From Allorhodopirellula heiligendammensis (GTDB lineage Bacteria > Planctomycetota > Planctomycetia > Pirellulales > Pirellulaceae): DNA of 42,562 bases. Position numbers and translations under genes: made by a program. The notes beneath the pieces were generated by a model that was given only the letters and a program-made list of their open reading frames with translations, had not been told where the DNA came from and searched no databases. Numbering within the stretch: position 1 is the stretch's first letter; every line of letters begins with the position of its first letter. This document shows, piece by piece, positions 36,481 through 42,562 of the stretch. The DNA is taken from positions 1 to 42,562 of the forward strand of contig NZ_SJPU01000008.1 in the NCBI RefSeq assembly GCF_007860105.1, in the 5' to 3' direction.

Positions 36481-37335
36481 TCAATGAGGAGTGTGATCGG
36501 GCGACAGTTCGGGGACGCGAGATATACCGCGAGCAGCTTGCGCAGATGCAGTACGGCCTAGTCGGGGACTGCCGAGCAACCGACGACGCAGTGAGTTTGA
36601 GGTTATCGTCGACTCCGCCAGTCTGAATGGGCCGGCCAAACCGTCTTCGATCAACAGAGGTGGGTTGCTCGTCAAGGGATCGAGGATCTCCCAGATCGTG
36701 CAAATATCGGATCCCTCACGCAGCAGATGCGTGGCAAAGCTATGACGAACAACATGCGAGCTGATGTGCTTGTGGATCTCTGCCTTCTTGACCGCCTCGC
36801 GCAAGTTTGCTGGGAATGTATCCTTGTGCAAGTGATGGCGTCGCAGCCCCCATTCACGCATGAACGCCTTCACATTCGCCACGTACGCTCGCTCGGTCTC
36901 CAGCTCATCCTGACGCCCTCGAACGGCACGACGCAGGTTCTGAATAATATCCGGTTCGCTGGGGTCGATGTGGCCCACAACGTCCTCGATATCCTCGGCC
37001 GTGTGCTCACCGGATTCTCTCAGCCGCGCTTCTTTGACCTTCTCAGCCCGAGCGAGACTTTCGAGTTTCGCCTGAATGAACTTCACGTCATCAAACGGCG
37101 CGGACTGGACGTAACGGCGATAGCAAATCAGCGACTGAATGATCTTGAGACGCTTCCAGGCCGGAGTTTTGCGCCGCACATGGTCGCGGAGGAACGCAAT
37201 CACATCGTCGGCTGTGAATTCCCAGGTCGCCTGCGGCTTGAGACCATGGAAGCGACAGAGCTTCTCAAACCAAATCTTCGCCCATTTGTCACGCTGCTCA
37301 TGCCACGTGGTTTCGGACTGACTAAGGCGTCCCAT
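36481..37335 (-). pseudogene. Integron-type tyrosine integrase (IntI-like), internally deleted
   Basis: The frame from MGRLSQSETTWHEQ (ATG 37335) begins with an extra SAM-like N-terminal domain (WFEKLCRFHGL, ITAFLRDH-like ADDVIAFLRDHV, TPAWKRLKIIQSLICYRRYV), as in long integron integrases. A second SAM-like start follows: HIDPSEPDIIQNLRRAVRGR, ETERAYVANVKAFMREWGL. The sequence then jumps to the C-terminal catalytic part (RRHHLHKDTFPANLREAVKK, HISSHVVRHSFATHLLREGS). About 130-150 residues containing the first catalytic Arg and Lys are missing. After GSDICTIWEILD the expected LGH...YTHV with the nucleophilic Tyr is replaced by unrelated residues with no Tyr. The enzyme cannot recombine DNA. Its 5' end faces the attC-like array, the classic integron geometry. 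Confidence 0.75.
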
Positions 37336-37603
37336 GGATTCGTCCCCTGCTATCACCCGACCCGGCAACAAGAAACTCGCCTGAGCCGATCGTACGCAAC
37401 AGATTCCGTCCCAGTTACCCGCAGCCTCCCAGAGAAGACCACCGCCCTCTCCCACGACCTTTTCCAATGCGAGCTGTTGGCATTTCCGGGAGCTAACTCC
37501 TGCTCCCCGCCGTACCGCATCGCCGCAGCATTACCGAGCTGATTCTTCGCATGTCCTCAAAACAGGTCACGCCTTACGTCTCAAAATGTGTTCAAAATTT
37601 TGC

Positions 37604-37632
37604 TTGACCCTAGAACTAAGCCCCCTCATACT
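37604..37632 (+). promoter_or_regulatory. Candidate cassette promoter
   Basis: TTGACC (37604-37609) and CATACT (37627-37632) are separated by 17 bases and point from the integrase side into the gene array, where an integron Pc promoter would be. The -10 match is imperfect. Confidence 0.3.
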
Positions 37633-37643
37633 CAGCAGACGCC

Positions 37644-37774
37644 AACCGGCGATAATATTCCCTCGAACCGGCGATAACACTTCCCGTGTCACCGAGGGAA
37701 CCGAAGGTCCAACCGGCGATAACACTCCCCCGAGCTCCTTATAGCCCGGTGACCGCCCCACCAACCGGCGATAA
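37644..37774. repeat. Four direct copies of a 12-mer (AACCGGCGATAA)
   Basis: Exact copies of AACCGGCGATAA start at 37644, 37666, 37711 and 37763; most continue with C or T then A/T. Spacing is irregular (22, 45 and 52 bases). They lie between the broken integrase gene and the first attC-like hairpin, where attI would be expected. They could be protein-binding iterons or decayed site fragments. Confidence 0.8.
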
Positions 37775-37814
37775 TTACCTCGTTACGAGACCAAGCTGGT
37801 ATTGAAGCCAAGTG

Positions 37815-37926
37815 TGCCCTGCGGGGCATGGTCCGACGCCCGAGCAGCGGCAACCAGCGCCAGCCCTGCGGGGCACGAGGCAACACTGCCCTGCGGGGCA
37901 TCAACCAACGCCTGCCCTGCGGGGCA
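37815..37926. repeat. Four mini-hairpins (TGCCCTGCGGGGCA)
   Basis: Copies begin at 37815, 37862 (first base changed), 37887 and 37913. Each folds as TGCCC-tgcg-GGGCA. Linkers of 11 to 33 bases share a C-R-ACGCC motif. The units resemble REP-type mini-hairpins; both strands carry nearly the same sequence, so orientation is unclear. Confidence 0.8.
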
Positions 37927-38020
37927 CTGTCCGACGCCTGATCAACTGGTGACTGTGACTCATGCTCGTTGCGGATCAAAGACGCGGGCAAGCCCGCTGG
38001 TGCTACGCTACACTAAACGA

Positions 38021-38116
38021 CTCGTAACAATGCAATGATGACGGAGCGGCGTAGTCGCCGTTGGCTCAGTGGTTGAGTCGCTCGCCGCCGCCCGCATATC
38101 GCCGCCGTTACCCGAC
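38021..38116 (+). repeat. attC-like hairpin 1
   Basis: CGTAAC (38023-38028) pairs with GTTACCCG near the other end (GTTAC at 38107-38111). Inside, ACGGAGCGGCG pairs imperfectly with CGCCGCCGCCCG. The outer AAC/GTT cores and imperfect GC-rich arms are the layout of an attC site. It immediately precedes the first cassette-like gene. Confidence 0.6.
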
Positions 38117-38145
38117 AGAGATCATACAAACCGACTGACGAGACA

Positions 38146-38559
38146 ATGGAGACACAGGTCAAACGAACACGCTCGCTGACGCTTGTTTTACTGCTGATTT
38201 TATTAGTCGTGTCGTCTTACGGCGCCACCGTTGTGGTTGCCTGGGCACGCGGTTTTCCAAACCGCCTGCAAGAATCCATGGACAGCTTAGCGAACGCAAT
38301 GGCGCCGGCTTACGTGGAATCGGTTCATGATGCCCTGCGGCATGGCGATGTTGCGACCAAGACTCAGCTAATCAATGAACATCTTATCCCTGCCATCGAT
38401 GGTCACCCAGATGCTGCCGCTTGGGTTCGCAACGAATACTACGATGACTTAGTTCGTCTTGCTGCGTCGGATGACTTGGCGGTATCGTCTGCTGCATCGG
38501 ACGTGCTCTCAAAGTTAAAATCCGCGTCTAGTGAAAAACCGATCAACGACGGCGGGTAA
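38146..38559 (+). CDS. Cassette-like hypothetical protein with N-terminal membrane anchor
   Basis: A 137-residue protein. Residues ~10-35 are a membrane helix or uncleaved signal (LTLVLLLILLVVSSYGATVV). The rest is soluble and helical: LQESMDSLANAMAPAYVESV, HLIPAIDGHPDAAAWVRNEY, LVRLAASDDLAVSSAASDVL. No family recognised. It is bounded by attC-like hairpins on both sides and read away from the integrase gene, as gene cassettes are. The stop codon lies within the start of the next hairpin, leaving almost no spare DNA. Confidence 0.7.
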   Translation: METQVKRTRSLTLVLLLILLVVSSYGATVVVAWARGFPNRLQESMDSLANAMAPAYVESVHDALRHGDVATKTQLINEHLIPAIDGHPDAAAWVRNEYYDDLVRLAASDDLAVSSAASDVLSKLKSASSEKPINDGG

Positions 38560-38646
38560 CAATTCCATGCAATGGAGGACGGTGTCCACGTCTTGGCAGG
38601 TCAACGTCTTTCTGCCGTCCCCACTGATGGCCGCCGTTCGCCGACT
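38551..38646 (+). repeat. attC-like hairpin 2
   Basis: GGCGGGTAAC at one end pairs imperfectly with GTTCGCCG at the other. ATGGAGGACGG pairs with CCGTCCCCA inside. It overlaps the stop of the preceding gene and ends 14 bases before the YggL-like gene. Confidence 0.6.
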
Positions 38647-38660
38647 GAGATTTACCGCCC

Positions 38661-38984
38661 GTGAGAAAACGCCTGCGTAAGAAACGGAGACTCGGCGAGT
38701 TCCGCGAAGACTGCTTTGAGCTGACATTTGAGATGTCGCCAACGCTCAACGACGATGAAAGCGATTGCCTGACGGACGCGTTCATTGACATGATCGAGTC
38801 CAACGGTCTTCAATTTGGCGGCGGCGGGAACGATCGCTGGTCCGGAATCGTCCAAGGCCCATACCGTGGGTCGGCGACCGAGTCCGACCGGCAAACCGTA
38901 CTCACCTGGCTCAATCAGCATCTGGACGTACTGAACTCACAGGCTGGTCCGCTACGTGACGCGTGGTACGGTTGGTCGTCATAG
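38661..38984 (+). CDS. YggL-family (DUF469) protein
   Basis: A 107-residue protein with a GTG start. The family pattern is clear: RKRLRKKRRLGEFREDCFEL, then LNDDESDCLTDAFIDMIESN, GLQFGGGGNDRWSGIVQG and a C-terminal VGPL-type ending (QAGPLRDAWYGW). E. coli YggL binds the 50S ribosomal subunit, so a ribosome-linked role is possible. It is unusual to find this gene between attC-like hairpins, as part of an apparent cassette array. Length is normal for the family and all conserved blocks are present. Confidence 0.85.
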   Translation: MRKRLRKKRRLGEFREDCFELTFEMSPTLNDDESDCLTDAFIDMIESNGLQFGGGGNDRWSGIVQGPYRGSATESDRQTVLTWLNQHLDVLNSQAGPLRDAWYGWSS

Positions 38985-39027
38985 ACACGCCGGTCGTCTA
39001 GCTTGGTACACTGTCATCGACCAAATC

Positions 39028-39120
39028 GCGGCGAACCATGCCGTGTACACGGAGGGCGGCATCGGGCGTTTACAAATGGAAAGTCGAACCGCCGTCCCCG
39101 GTGACTGCCGCCGTTCGTCG
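39028..39120 (+). repeat. attC-like hairpin 3
   Basis: GCGGCGAACCATG opens the element and CGCCGTTCGTCG closes it. Between them ACGGAGGGCGGC pairs with GCCGTCCCCGGT, with a ~30-base variable loop. It is the clearest of the five sites. Confidence 0.65.
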
Positions 39121-39147
39121 GAAAAACTGACGCCCCGAAGGAACACT

Positions 39148-40053
39148 GTGAACGCCAGTCATTGCTCAACGATCTTCGCATCCCTCATCGTATTATGTCT
39201 GCACTTCAATTGTGAAGCCCGAACATACGGTGACGACGGGGTTGCGGCGAAACTCGAAATTGCTGGCGCAGAATGTGAAACGGACAAGGAGGGGAATATT
39301 GTTGGTGTCTATTTTCGCGACGAGCTCGCGACGGCGCAGGACCTCTCGCTGTTTGCTGAGTTGGAACACGTCACCGAAATTGCAATCTCTGGAGTTGATC
39401 TAGGTGACGACGGTCTCAAACACTTAAGTTCTCTGGCAACATTGAAGGAGCTGGATGCGTCGGAAACGAAATGCACGGACCGAGACTTAGAAAATCTCGC
39501 ATCATTAACTGCAATCGAATGGATCGATCTAAGTGATACTGCAATCACTGACGCTTCGATTGACACGCTAATGAAACTTCCAAATCTCAAGTGGATTGAC
39601 TTAAGCTCGACTCGTGTAACCGTGGACGGACTTGGTCGTTTGCGAAAACACAATCCCGAGTTGCATGTCAGCGAATGGTGGAACTATCGTGCCGGAGTCA
39701 TGGGTGGCCGTGGTTTGCTGGACATCCAACGAGCCACGATCATTTTCGACTACGTCCGTGCCTCGGGATCCGGCGGTGGATGGGGTGGAGGCTCGATCGA
39801 GGTGTCCAAGCCAATCGATAACGATCAGAGTTCAGCGTCAATGAGCGGCGGCGGTGGCTCGATCGGACCTGGGTCCGTTTCTGCGGCTTTGGCGTACGTA
39901 GACGGCATTCCAACCATACGCGTCGGCAAGCATACTGTCGAAATCCGAAACGATGGGAGCGACTTGTTTGTCGATGGACAGCGATTTCGTATTACGAAGA
40001 AGAAGTTGCGTATAAGCTTGACCGCTGATGGTGTCGCGACGCTCCTTGATTAA
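39148..40053 (+). CDS. Secreted leucine-rich-repeat-like protein (cassette gene)
   Basis: About 301 residues from GTG 39148, preceded by AAGGA and giving a signal peptide (STIFASLIVLCLHFNCEA). The long frame upstream runs through the attC-like hairpin and is not coding. Residues ~70-180 carry LRR-type units of planctomycete style: GVDLGDDGLKHLSSLATLKE, LDASETKCTDRDLENLASL, WIDLSDTAITDASIDTLMKL, WIDLSSTRVTVDGLGRLRKH. The C-terminal part is Gly/Ser-rich (GGGWGGGS, SGGGGSIGPGS) and ends in a beta-rich domain (IRVGKHTVEIRNDGSDLFVD). It probably acts in the envelope as a binding protein; the ligand is unknown. attC-like hairpins lie on both sides. Confidence 0.8.
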   Translation: MNASHCSTIFASLIVLCLHFNCEARTYGDDGVAAKLEIAGAECETDKEGNIVGVYFRDELATAQDLSLFAELEHVTEIAISGVDLGDDGLKHLSSLATLKELDASETKCTDRDLENLASLTAIEWIDLSDTAITDASIDTLMKLPNLKWIDLSSTRVTVDGLGRLRKHNPELHVSEWWNYRAGVMGGRGLLDIQRATIIFDYVRASGSGGGWGGGSIEVSKPIDNDQSSASMSGGGGSIGPGSVSAALAYVDGIPTIRVGKHTVEIRNDGSDLFVDGQRFRITKKKLRISLTADGVATLLD

Positions 40054-40058
40054 GACAA

Positions 40059-40154
40059 CCGACGAACCATGGGTTGCAACGAAGCCGGGTTTGCGAGATT
40101 CTGCGAAGTGGAGAGTCAATCGTCCCGGCTCGCTGAACCCCGACGTTCCCCGAC
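40059..40154 (+). repeat. attC-like hairpin 4
   Basis: CGACGAACCATG at the left pairs with CGACGTTCCCCG at the right. Inside, GGGTT pairs with GAACCC, and GAAGCCGGG with CCCGGCTCGC. It begins six bases after the LRR gene and ends 26 bases before the next gene. Confidence 0.62.
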
Positions 40155-40180
40155 TGACTTGATGCAAACTCAGTTGTCAC

Positions 40181-40657
40181 ATGAACCTGCTTCAGTACAC
40201 CGTTCCATCTGGCTTGCCCTGTTACGGCGACTGGGACTTTGCGATGCACCCCGGAACTTTTCGGTTTCCGGTTTGCGACTTACGTGACGCATTTCGTGCT
40301 GGCCTCGAATACAGCTCAAAATACGCGCCGATGTGGTCAAAGAAGAGTGGCATCTATCGGGATCATCTTAACAGCATGACGATTCTAGAATGGCTAGAGT
40401 CGTTGGATGCTACCGGCGATCCTGTTACCGTCTACTCTGAGCAAGTACCAGATCTTTTCTGGACTACCGCCGCTTCCCTTATTTACGGCGGTAAGTTCAC
40501 GGACGTCATCTGCCCGGAATGTACGCGGCTATATATTCCAGCCGACACCCGTAAACTATATTGGACTTATGGTAGCGGCCTTGCCGCGGACGGTGGACAT
40601 CGACTCGTATGCCCTCACGATCACACGCTATACTCAATGATGGAGTGGAACAGCTAA
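40181..40657 (+). CDS. Cassette-like hypothetical protein with Cys/His motif
   Basis: A 158-residue soluble protein starting MNLLQYTVPSGLPCYG. The N-terminal two thirds are helical with many aromatics (AGLEYSSKYAPMWSKKSG, SMTILEWLESLDATGDP). The last third has VICPECTRLYIPADTRKLYW then GHRLVCPHDHTLYSMMEW, where CxxC and CPHDH could bind one zinc ion. No family recognised. No signal peptide. It sits between attC-like hairpins 4 and 5 and reads the same way as the other array genes. Confidence 0.72.
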   Translation: MNLLQYTVPSGLPCYGDWDFAMHPGTFRFPVCDLRDAFRAGLEYSSKYAPMWSKKSGIYRDHLNSMTILEWLESLDATGDPVTVYSEQVPDLFWTTAASLIYGGKFTDVICPECTRLYIPADTRKLYWTYGSGLAADGGHRLVCPHDHTLYSMMEWNS

Positions 40658-40658
40658 A

Positions 40659-40741
40659 CGGCGGCGAACCAATGAGGATTTGACTTCGCGTAAACGCGAC
40701 GGTTGAGTCACTATCTGATTCGATTTACTTCGTTCGTCGAA
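40659..40741 (+). repeat. attC-like hairpin 5
   Basis: CGGCGGCGAACC at the left faces CGTTCGTCG at the right, and a CGCG-taaa-CGCG mini-hairpin lies inside. It starts right after the stop of the preceding gene. Confidence 0.55.
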
Positions 40742-41054
40742 GGCAGAATTGCGAACGCCTAGCCGAAGCTCAAGTCCTTTGTTCAGGAAGCCCGGTGCTT
40801 ACCCAACGCACCTTGAGCTTTGCTTCCACAGGGACAGCCCAGGTGCAGGCGGTGGTGCGGTTTGCGAATCCGGTGCGACGGATTACGACACCAAGAATCG
40901 CCTCCCGTGTACTTGGCAGATTGATGATTGGCGGTTTTTCCTCGACATTCACGCTCCTGTGACGACTTCGGATGTGATTGGCGCATTGCTTCATCGATCG
41001 CCCTCCTGCAGACGTTTCGATTCTCGCGGTCTTGTCAACTCGATGCCTCATCGC
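40742..41054. other. End of array, uncertain coding content
   Basis: Long frames exist on both strands (plus 40749-41114; minus 40770-41051), but neither has a convincing start or a family match. AGCTCAAG (40767-40774) and CTTGAGCT (40812-40819) form a perfect 8-bp inverted repeat 37 bases apart. The stretch may be a gene-less or decayed cassette cut by the IS91-type element. Confidence 0.4.
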
Positions 41055-41487
41055 TTAGCCGCTGTCGTAGAAGGTCTGTCCGTGTTCGGGACGAACGCCC
41101 AGCGAACCGAGTGAGCGGTAGGTCACTTCGGTCACCCGCATCTCGCCGCCACACTCGATGCACTTCATCGGTGCTGTCAACTTCTTAGTCTGCGGCGCGT
41201 AGCCGCTGGCTAGCCAGAACGTCCAGCCCAACATGATCCACACGAGCCACTTCACTTCATCGACCGAGATCTTGCTGTTCGCACTCATCCAGCCATAGTG
41301 ACGGATCTTCATGAAGTTCGTCGGCAGCACGTGCTGCGCGAAGTTTTCGACGAACGTTTCGCCAGGAACCACCTTGGTTTCCATCCGATTGCCTTTGCGG
41401 CGAATTCGATACGTCACCGTTTCTTCGTTGACATCCACGATCCGGCTGTCGTTGATCGCAACGCGATGCACGTACGGTATGAATGGT
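41055..41487 (-). pseudogene. IS91-family transposase, C-terminal fragment
   Basis: The frame reads IPYVHRVAINDSRIVDVNEE, VTYRIRRKGNRMETKVV, FVENFAQHVLPTNFMKIRHY and GWMSANSKISVDEVKWL. This matches the C-terminal part of IS91-type (HUH, Y2) transposases, where YTHRVAISN...HVLP.GF..IR..G is typical. A CIECGGEMRV zinc-like motif and the usual stop follow. The N-terminal zinc finger, HUH motif and catalytic tyrosines are missing. The fragment joins directly to the integrase fragment upstream near 41485, in a different frame. It cannot transpose. Confidence 0.75.
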
Positions 41488-42234
41488 GACCTTCTTAGCC
41501 AAGTTCATTTTCGTTGTGATCCGCTTCATGGCACCCTGGACGGCCGTTTCGCTCATGGGGTTCTGGACGCGACTGATACCTTGGCGAGCAAGCGTATGAT
41601 TGCGTCCGTCGGCGGGGAAGAATAGCCGCGGGTGGCAATGTGTTGTCCAATACTTTCTGAGCAGCAGGAGCGTGGAATTGGCGATCGGCACACATCGATC
41701 CTTGGCTCCGTTGCCGCGATGAACATGCACCAGCCCACGGGCGGCATCAATGTCGCCCACTTGCAGGTGCAGGGCCTCGTTCATCCGCAGGCCCAACGAA
41801 TAGACGGTCCAGGAGTAGGCTCGCATTCGAAGAGTCGTCGTCGCATGCACGATGGCATGGACTTGATCAATCGTAAGCACTTCAGGTAGGACCGTGATAT
41901 TCTGGAGCTTGAGCATCTCGAAGATTGCCCAATCCCGCTTACAGGCATAGGTAGAGAAGAACTTCACTCCCGAGAGCGCAACGCGCAGCGAGCCATACGC
42001 GAAACCGAGGTCGTTCTTGAGATAGAGGAAGAATCGCCTGGCATCTTGCTCGGTCACGTCGATAGGCGACTTTTGTGCAAAGTCAGAGAGTTGGCGAACG
42101 GCGCGGATGTATCCTTTTCGGGTTCGTTCGGCTTTGCCGGTCAGATGGAGATCATCACTCATTTTTTGTTGGAGTTCAGCGGGAAAGAAGTGACCGAGTG
42201 GCTGTGCGCCGCCAAGGGGGGTAAACTGAGGCAT
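41485..42234 (-). pseudogene. IS91-associated tyrosine integrase, C-terminally truncated
   Basis: From ATG 42234 the protein has a SAM-like N-terminal domain (ERTRKGYIRAVRQLSDFAQK, DARRFFLYLKNDLGFAYGSL). The first catalytic box follows (YSLGLRMNEALHLQVGDID, with Arg) and the Lys region (HRGNGAKDRCVPI). It stops being recognisable after AKKVTIHTV, where family members continue LRHSYATHLLE ... LGH ... YTH. The HxxR box and nucleophilic Tyr are therefore lost, replaced by out-of-frame transposase sequence down to 41257. Integrases of this kind precede the transposase in many IS91-type elements, which fits the order here. Inactive. Confidence 0.8.
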
Positions 42235-42248
42235 TGTTGTTTTCCTGA

Positions 42249-42297
42249 TTCAGGAGGAGTCTTGGTGAGCTGTTCACAGCGAACAGCTCCTCCTGAA
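42249..42297. repeat. Overlapping inverted repeats upstream of the IS91-type integrase
   Basis: TTCAGGAGGAG (42249-42259) pairs with CTCCTCCTGAA (42287-42297), and GAGCTGTTC (42267-42275) with GAACAGCTC (42281-42289). The two hairpins share three bases and so cannot form completely together. The location just before the integrase start suggests an element end or a regulatory structure. Confidence 0.65.
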
Positions 42298-42562
42298 ACA
42301 GGTACCTCACGATCCAACCTTCATGACTCCCCGCCGCGATAGCGGCTTACTTGAACAAAAAAATGCACTAGAGCCGGGCGTCATGGTTCATGACAGGTCG
42401 AACGTCGCTCGGCCCGGCCAAGTGAATTCCACCGACTATGAAGTCCAAGGTTTGACAAGTGGTGTTGGGTTGTTTTTTGTCTTACTTCATTTTTTTTCCG
42501 CTGGTGGAGGTGAGGTGCCGTTCGCCGGAGGCTTTTTTCGGTCGCTCGCCAGAGCATGGCGA
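42298..42562 (+). other. Right edge, open frame without recognised product
   Basis: A plus-strand frame from ATG 42323 stays open to the window end, but it is low in complexity (FFVLLHFFSAGGGE) and has no family match. It is probably flanking DNA of the IS91-type element. A short dyad CGCCA-gagca-TGGCG lies at the very edge. Confidence 0.25.

Noticed and set aside
37336..37467. Longer N-terminus for the integron-type integrase
   Set aside because: Upstream codons resemble no integrase sequence, and ATG 37335 gives the expected N-terminal domain.
37644..37926. CRISPR array
   Set aside because: Repeats are 12 and 14 bases, spacing is irregular (11 to 52 bases) and no cas gene is present.
40749..41114. 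Fifth cassette gene
   Set aside because: Both strands are open over much of this stretch, the start is not an ATG with a ribosome binding site, and the end overlaps the IS91 fragment.

Overview
The window looks like a chromosomal segment of a planctomycete, most likely of the family Pirellulaceae (Rhodopirellula-like). The support is a set of families expanded in that group: two DUF1559 proteins (one with a prepilin-type N-terminus and a small lipoprotein behind it), a DUF1553-DUF1501 pair, two secreted sulfatases, a TIGR03067-type secreted protein, a PqqD/M50/HlyD membrane cluster, and an integron-type integrase with an N-terminal extension. This assignment comes from protein recognition, not from a database search.

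Layout. 0.7-4.2 kb: a minus-strand operon (lipoprotein, DUF1257, DUF2997, TOPRIM protein, Ycf46-like AAA+ ATPase). The ATPase has lost its catalytic half in a tail-to-tail fusion with an equally truncated plus-strand membrane protein gene. 4.3-6.7 kb: a large serine recombinase with a 46-residue downstream ORF, its own terminator, two dyads at its promoter, and a tRNA-like 3' fragment with terminator beyond them. 6.7-12.1 kb: a decayed ISL3-family element, a cargo of stress and redox genes (AhpD-like fragment, alpha/beta hydrolase, Dps, NADPH-type alcohol dehydrogenase, truncated flavin disulfide reductase), then an IS66-like end and a second ISL3 end. 12.1-16.2 kb: a DUF1553 gene without its 5' part, followed by an intact DUF1501 gene.

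16.3-28.5 kb is mostly ordinary chromosome: tRNA-Gln, a DUF3467 protein, the three-gene M50/HlyD/GAF cluster reading leftward, a Zn-ribbon-like hypothetical protein, a DUF805-SRPBCC membrane protein and two secreted proteins. 28.9-36.3 kb: Hsp20, a PAS-AraC regulator, a DUF1559 protein with its lipoprotein, and two sulfatases, the first with an atypical active-site motif.

37.3-42.5 kb is the most interesting part. A broken integron-type integrase gene (minus strand) faces a row of plus-strand genes (membrane-anchored protein, YggL-like protein, LRR-like secreted protein, Cys/His-rich protein). Each gene is bounded by an attC-like long imperfect hairpin, giving five hairpins in all. Two further short-repeat arrays, a 12-mer and a mini-hairpin, lie between the integrase and the first gene. 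This reads as a fossil or sedentary chromosomal integron. The array ends in an IS91-type integrase-transposase remnant with an internal deletion. Overall the window records repeated mobile-element insertion and deletion, with at least six truncated or fused genes.
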